Assembly (NCBI GenBank): GCA_041879415.1 | Contig: CP090853.1 | Coordinates: 180,705 to 244,704, forward strand | Direction: 5' to 3' | Length of the DNA stretch: 64,000 nt | DNA from: Vibrio chagasii | Lineage (GTDB): Bacteria > Pseudomonadota > Gammaproteobacteria > Enterobacterales > Vibrionaceae | Position numbers and translations under genes: made by a program | Shown: positions 60,106 to 64,000 of the stretch, piece after piece | How the letters are laid out: every line of letters starts with the position of its first letter | How positions within the stretch are numbered: position 1 is the first letter of the stretch | The notes under the pieces: model-generated | The model's database searches: none | Seen by the model: the letters and a program-made list of their open reading frames with translations, nothing else | Told to the model about the DNA's origin: nothing

Positions 60106-61148
60106 ACTAACGCCTCCAAAGCCTTATCAAGATTTGTCTCACCATCACGTCCCATAAAACGAACCTCATGTTCAAGGCGAATATCGAACCTGTCTAATAC
60201 GGCTTGACGAACTCGGTCTGCTAGCTTAAGCACATCCACTGCCGTCGCCTCATCATAGTTGATGATCACAAGTGCTTGATTTGGGTGAACCTGAGCACCA
60301 CCTTGATTAACGCCTTTAAACTGACATTGATCGATCAGCCAGCCAGCAGCGACTTTGATCATATCGTTACTCGCGTAACCAACAATAGTCGGATATTCTG
60401 CCTGCAAGCGATCAAAGTGATCTTTGCTGATCACCGGGTTTTTGAAGAAGCTGCCAGCATTACCTTGAACGGTAGGGTCTGGCAATTTGCTCGAGCGAAT
60501 TGCGCATACTTCACCAAATATCGTTTGAGGAGAAAGTGTCTCTTCAGACAGACTTTTCAAGGGGCCATAGTGATTACATGGCTGCCATGTTTTCGGTAAA
60601 GTTAAGCCAATCGCAACCACAATAGCTTTGCCGTAAAGGGCGTGTTTAAAAATCGAATCTCGGTAACCAAAGAGACACTCCTCTCTGCTTAATCGCTTAA
60701 CTGTATAAGTATCCAGACAAAGAATATCGACGTATTCACACACATCCTGTAACTCGACACCATAAGCACCGATGTTTTGAATTGGAGCCGATCCGGAACA
60801 ACCTGGAATCATTGCTAAGTTTTCTAAACCACCAAGCCCTTGATCAACGGTCCACTTAACTAAGCTTGGCCAATCCTCACCACCATTAACATGAAGCAAG
60901 TGATGGCTATCCGACTCCGTTAAGGTAATACCAGACAGCTTATTGATAATGACAAGGCCTGCAAAATGCTCAGTAAAAAGCATGTTGCTGCCCTTTCCTA
61001 ACATCAGCTTAGGCGTAGACTGCCATTTAGGGTTCTGATAAACCGAGATCAACTCTTCAATCGTGGTCACTTCAACTAAAGCATCACAGGTTTGATCAAT
61101 AGAAAAGGTATGAACGTTTTTTAAACTAGCATTGAGATGGAATTGCAT
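60102..61148 (-). CDS. murB: UDP-N-acetylenolpyruvoylglucosamine reductase
   Basis: FAD-dependent reductase making UDP-MurNAc for peptidoglycan. It has 348 residues from ATG 61148 (MQFHLNASLKNVHTF). Motifs are the FAD-binding GKGSNMLF, IPGCSGSAPIQNIGAYGVE, and GNAGSFFKNPV with the catalytic Ser. Type I MurB as in E. coli. The first part of the murB-birA operon. Confidence 0.96.
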   Translation of the reverse strand: MQFHLNASLKNVHTFSIDQTCDALVEVTTIEELISVYQNPKWQSTPKLMLGKGSNMLFTEHFAGLVIINKLSGITLTESDSHHLLHVNGGEDWPSLVKWTVDQGLGGLENLAMIPGCSGSAPIQNIGAYGVELQDVCEYVDILCLDTYTVKRLSREECLFGYRDSIFKHALYGKAIVVAIGLTLPKTWQPCNHYGPLKSLSEETLSPQTIFGEVCAIRSSKLPDPTVQGNAGSFFKNPVISKDHFDRLQAEYPTIVGYASNDMIKVAAGWLIDQCQFKGVNQGGAQVHPNQALVIINYDEATAVDVLKLADRVRQAVLDRFDIRLEHEVRFMGRDGETNLDKALEALV

Positions 61149-61214
61149 GGCGATATTCAATTAACTTACACTGCGTTCATTCTACAGCAGATAAACCAGT
61201 GGCGCAGTGACTGA

Positions 61215-61646
61215 ATGAACAATGTCATCATTACTCAATTAGACCCAGTAAAGGTTCCCCTTGTTAAACGCTTCTATAAAGAGCATTACCCAACAGGGAA
61301 AGCCAATAAAAGTGAGCTAATTTATTCACTCTTACTTGATGACGAACTTTGTGGCGTCGTCCGTTTCCGTACTATAGAAGACTCGCGCTTACTGACAGGT
61401 ATGGCAATCTCAAAGCAACATCGCGGTAAACAGTTAGGTTCTCAGCTAATGGAGTATTGTGCAAAGCATACACTCACAGAGAACGATTACTGCTTTGCCT
61501 ATGCCCACCTCACGAGCTTTTACGGTCGACACCGATTTGTGCAGATCGATCCGAAACAGCTACCGAACGCCTTACGGGGTTTATATGAGCGTTATTCAAA
61601 TAGCGGGAAAGATCTCATTCCTATGCAATATCAGCAAAATTGTTAG
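61215..61646 (+). CDS. GNAT-family N-acetyltransferase
   Basis: A 143-residue acyl-CoA-dependent transferase. Motif A for CoA binding is MAISKQHRGKQLGSQLMEY; a C-terminal SFYGRHRFVQI follows. Substrate unknown. Divergent from murB with about 66 bp between them. It is followed by pssA after 91 bp. Confidence 0.87.
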   Translation: MNNVIITQLDPVKVPLVKRFYKEHYPTGKANKSELIYSLLLDDELCGVVRFRTIEDSRLLTGMAISKQHRGKQLGSQLMEYCAKHTLTENDYCFAYAHLTSFYGRHRFVQIDPKQLPNALRGLYERYSNSGKDLIPMQYQQNC

Positions 61647-61737
61647 AGAATGCCTCGATTTTCTAGTATTTGGGGCTGTGCCTTTGGTAAAATTAAAGGT
61701 TCGCAATTTTGCATATTTTTAAGGTAAAACAGTCAAT

Positions 61738-63078
61738 ATGATTGCCAGTAGGAATCCATTCATACAGTTGCCAACCATAGCGCAGAATCCTGACAAGTTT
61801 GAAGTACTACTATCAGCGCAAGAGTTTCGAACTCGCCTTCTTGACGAGATATCTCGTGCAACGACCCGCATTAGCTTAGTCGCTTTATATCTTGAAGATG
61901 ATGAGGCTGGCCGTGAGATCCTAACTGCCTTATATGAAGCAAAACAAAAGAATCCAGATCTTGATGTAAGCGTTTGTGTTGATTGGCACAGAGCTCAACG
62001 CGGATTGATTGGTGCAGAGTCTTCTGAAGGCAATGCAGCCATGTACAAAGAGTTTGCTGAAAAGTATCAGCATCCAGTTCCTGTCTATGGCATTCCTGTT
62101 CGCGGTAAAGAAGTCTTCGGTGTGTTGCACTTAAAGGGCTTTATCGTTGATGACAGCGTGATCTACAGTGGTGCAAGCCTTAACAACATCTACCTGAACT
62201 ATCACGACCGTTACCGCTTTGACCGATACCATGTTTTAAACAACGCAGCACTGGCAGACTCAATGTTTGCCTACGTTCATGAGCAAATGATCTCTGACAG
62301 CGCTGTTTACGACTTAGCAGACAAGAATAAGCCAGCAACTAAAGAACTAAAGCCAGCGATCCGCCAGTTTCGTGCATCTCTAGCCAGATCTCAGTACCAA
62401 TTTGATGGTCAGGAAGTTTCACCAGAGCAAGTAGCCGTAACGCCGTTAGTAGGCATTGGCAAACGACGTAATCGTCTTAACCAAGGCATCAACCAACTGG
62501 TCGCTCAGGCTAAAGACGAGATCTTCATTTGTACTCCTTACTTTAACTTCCCTCCTAGCCTAGCTAAAGAAGTTAAGAAGGCGCTTAAGCGTGGTGTAAA
62601 GGTCAGCATTGTTGTTGGTGACAAAACGGCTAATGATTTCTTCATCTCTCCAGAAGAAGAGTTTAAAACGATTGGTGGCTTACCATACCTTTATGAACTG
62701 AACTTACGTCGCTTTGCTAAGGCCAATGAAGCACATATTGCAAGCCGCAATCTATCTATTCAACTTTGGCGACACGACTCTAACAGCTTCCACCTGAAAG
62801 GTATTTGGGTCGATAAACGCTACATGCTACTTACCGGTAATAACCTAAACCCAAGAGCTTGGAAATTAGACCTAGAGAACGGAATCTTTATCCAAGATAA
62901 CTATCACCACCTAACTGACAAGTTCCAAGCTGAAGTAGATAATATTCTTCAACACACTCAACTTATTTGTACTTATAAGCAGTTAGACAAAGTAGATAGC
63001 TATCCAGAAGAAGTTCAAAAGCTGATTCGCAAGATCACGCGAGTGAAAGCTGACAGAGTACTTAAACAGATACTCTAG
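61738..63078 (+). CDS. pssA: CDP-diacylglycerol-serine O-phosphatidyltransferase
   Basis: Makes phosphatidylserine, the precursor of phosphatidylethanolamine. It is a phospholipase-D-superfamily, membrane-associated type I enzyme of 446 residues. The two HKD-type motifs are HLKGFIVDD near 137 and HLKGIWVDKR near 352. YSGASLNNIYLNYHDRYRFDRYH (in parts) matches E. coli PssA. Confidence 0.96.
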   Translation: MIASRNPFIQLPTIAQNPDKFEVLLSAQEFRTRLLDEISRATTRISLVALYLEDDEAGREILTALYEAKQKNPDLDVSVCVDWHRAQRGLIGAESSEGNAAMYKEFAEKYQHPVPVYGIPVRGKEVFGVLHLKGFIVDDSVIYSGASLNNIYLNYHDRYRFDRYHVLNNAALADSMFAYVHEQMISDSAVYDLADKNKPATKELKPAIRQFRASLARSQYQFDGQEVSPEQVAVTPLVGIGKRRNRLNQGINQLVAQAKDEIFICTPYFNFPPSLAKEVKKALKRGVKVSIVVGDKTANDFFISPEEEFKTIGGLPYLYELNLRRFAKANEAHIASRNLSIQLWRHDSNSFHLKGIWVDKRYMLLTGNNLNPRAWKLDLENGIFIQDNYHHLTDKFQAEVDNILQHTQLICTYKQLDKVDSYPEEVQKLIRKITRVKADRVLKQIL

Positions 63079-63104
63079 TGAATATACACAAGACATGATT
63101 TACC

Positions 63105-63131
63105 AACGCCTAGCAAACGCTAGGCGTTTTT
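63105..63131 (+). terminator. Intrinsic terminator after pssA
   Basis: AACGCCTAGC / GCTAGGCGTT with loop AAAC and a T run. Confidence 0.9.
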
Positions 63132-63714
63132 GTATTTGTAAGTACCCGATAGGTCTCTCTACCTTCAGCCCAAGAAGGAAACAACAGTTGGGGACAGAAG
63201 AGCTATAGTCGTACTCGGTCAGAGCAGAACTATGGACAGCAACCTTTACCATAAATCGCTTCTCTGTAAGTACTCTCAAACATAGTGAGCAACTACTAAC
63301 TCAATCAGTACTCACATATGTAATTGAGGTATTCAGTTCCACTGAGTACCAGCAGAAAGCATAGGTTACACATCAGCTTTGGTAGGAAAGCATCAAGGTG
63401 TCGTGTTACTGGGCCATCAGGCAGAAACTAACGTTGTACTACCGCATACACCAAGTAACAGATGACCGATAAGCTTGGAGCTAGAACCTGCAAGACCAAA
63501 CATCGTAAGCTGAAACCTATGCATTCCTAACACGAATAGGCGTATAGGCTCATCGGTTTAATATGGCGGACTAACCCAGATAATCCTCAGTAATAGTAAT
63601 GAACTTAATCTAAAACTGATTAGAGCCAAGTCGTAGGCTAAGCACCCTAATAAGCAGCAAAGTAGTTCTATCCATGCACTAATCAAAGAAGCCTACGTTT
63701 AAACAAGAGGGGTT
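63132..63714. other. Non-coding region of unknown role
   Basis: About 580 bp with no ORF of note in any frame and no tRNA or rRNA that I recognise. Base composition is close to that of the coding DNA, unlike normal AT-rich spacers. Short inverted repeats occur, for example CGTAGGCT (63632-63639) with AGCCTACG (63690-63697) and TAATC/GATTA near 63606-63622. It may be a decayed gene, a structured RNA, or the flank of an rRNA operon. Confidence 0.4.
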
Positions 63715-63783
63715 ATGGGACAAATACCGATACCGATACCGATACCGATACCGATACCGATACCGATTATAAGTCTGAGATAA
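63715..63783 (+). CDS. Possible 22-codon ORF with seven Ile-Pro repeats
   Basis: Reads Met-Gly-Gln-(Ile-Pro)x7-Ile-Ile-Ser-Leu-Arg-stop. The frame is created by the ATACCG tandem repeat (63724-63767). A GA-rich AAGAGGGG lies 2-9 bases upstream of the ATG. It may simply be the chance reading of a repeat. No homologue known to me. Confidence 0.3.
   Translation: MGQIPIPIPIPIPIPIPIISLR
63724..63767 (+). repeat. Hexamer tandem repeat (ATACCG)x7
   Basis: Seven perfect ATACCG copies plus two bases. Copy-number change keeps a reading frame, as the unit is six bases. Confidence 0.97.
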
Positions 63784-63846
63784 CTTAAGTTGAAATGGCT
63801 GGGATTTGTTAGTCGAAGAGCAAAAGCTCATAGCCTAGAAACGACG

Positions 63847-63872
63847 AAAGCCTAGTCGTAAGACTAGGCTTT
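63847..63872. terminator. Perfect hairpin with GTAA loop
   Basis: AAAGCCTAGTC / GACTAGGCTTT around GTAA (a GNRA tetraloop on the plus strand). Weak T runs on both sides, so it may be a terminator or a stable RNA end. Confidence 0.6.
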
Positions 63873-63967
63873 CTAAAAGGTATGATGTAGTTGGGTTGTC
63901 ATTCTACCTATTCACCAATCAATTACTGAATATAGCCTGATACCACATACGTTTTTGATAGATGTAA

Positions 63968-63997
63968 AAAAGCCCTGCTATTTCTGGCAGGGCTTTT
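63968..63997 (-). terminator. Intrinsic terminator at the right edge, stronger leftward
   Basis: AAAAGCCCTGC / GCAGGGCTTTT with an 8-base loop. The minus strand carries six T after the stem, the plus strand four, so it most likely ends a leftward transcript from beyond the window. Confidence 0.75.
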
Positions 63998-64000
63998 CTA

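Noticed and set aside
63124-63783. CRISPR array or phase-variable homopolymer near the right end
   Set aside because: The only tandem repeat is a contiguous six-base unit without spacers.

Overview
The window looks like chromosome 1 of a Vibrio, probably of the Splendidus clade. The evidence is the gene order birA-murB / tRNA(Thr-Tyr-Gly-Thr)-tufB / secE-nusG / rplKAJL-rpoBC next to rsd, nudC, hemE, yjaG, hupA, yjaH and purHD. A CrbS-type acetate switch cluster and a Vibrio-type arginine deiminase locus agree with this. Species is an inference; no 16S is present. Nearly everything is chromosomal core. I see no IS element, prophage, integron or CRISPR array.

Region 1 (1-8.1 kb) is a carbamoyl-phosphate block. 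It holds a YfcC/ArcD-type transporter (cut by the left edge), arcA-arcC-arcB (arginine deiminase pathway), pyrBI (aspartate transcarbamoylase, with a PyrL leader peptide and attenuator) and an ArgR-family regulator. A 14-base word occurs three times around pyrBI. Region 2 (8.2-26.8 kb) has dsbD, then an acetate-utilisation neighbourhood. This comprises a CrbR-like regulator, NhaP2, DUF4212-ActP symporter, a Fur-box-driven small gene with fumC, the CrbS transporter/kinase hybrid, an HcaT-like MFS protein, a CBS/DUF294 nucleotidyltransferase-like protein, a DEDDh exonuclease and acs. A CTAAAGTC-like motif recurs upstream of several of these units and may be their shared operator. Region 3 (27-36 kb) is biosynthesis and housekeeping: aroQ, accBC, prmA, dusB-fis, zntR, purH and purD.

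Region 4 (36-44 kb) has yjaH, hupA, a CNNM/CBS protein, yjaG, a D-2-hydroxyacid dehydrogenase, a uracil-DNA-glycosylase-like protein, hemE, nudC and rsd. Between hemE and nudC lies an intrinsic terminator on the strand opposite both genes, so an unannotated small RNA is possible. Region 5 (44-58 kb, minus strand) is the transcription/translation super-cluster: tRNAs-tufB, secE-nusG, rplKA, rplJL, rpoBC, with internal promoters, terminators and the rplL-rpoB attenuator. Region 6 (58-64 kb) has coaA, birA, murB, a GNAT acetyltransferase and pssA, then about 0.9 kb without a recognisable gene. That tail carries a hexamer tandem repeat lying inside a 22-codon Ile-Pro repeat ORF. A leftward terminator at the right edge suggests another leftward transcript (perhaps an rRNA operon, by synteny with E. 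coli) beyond it.

Start codons were adjusted where Shine-Dalgarno position, promoter position or family alignment argued for an internal start (pyrB, the argR-like gene, crbS, the HcaT-like gene, the exonuclease, aroQ, dusB, zntR, yjaG, hemE, rsd, rplK, tufB, coaA, murB).
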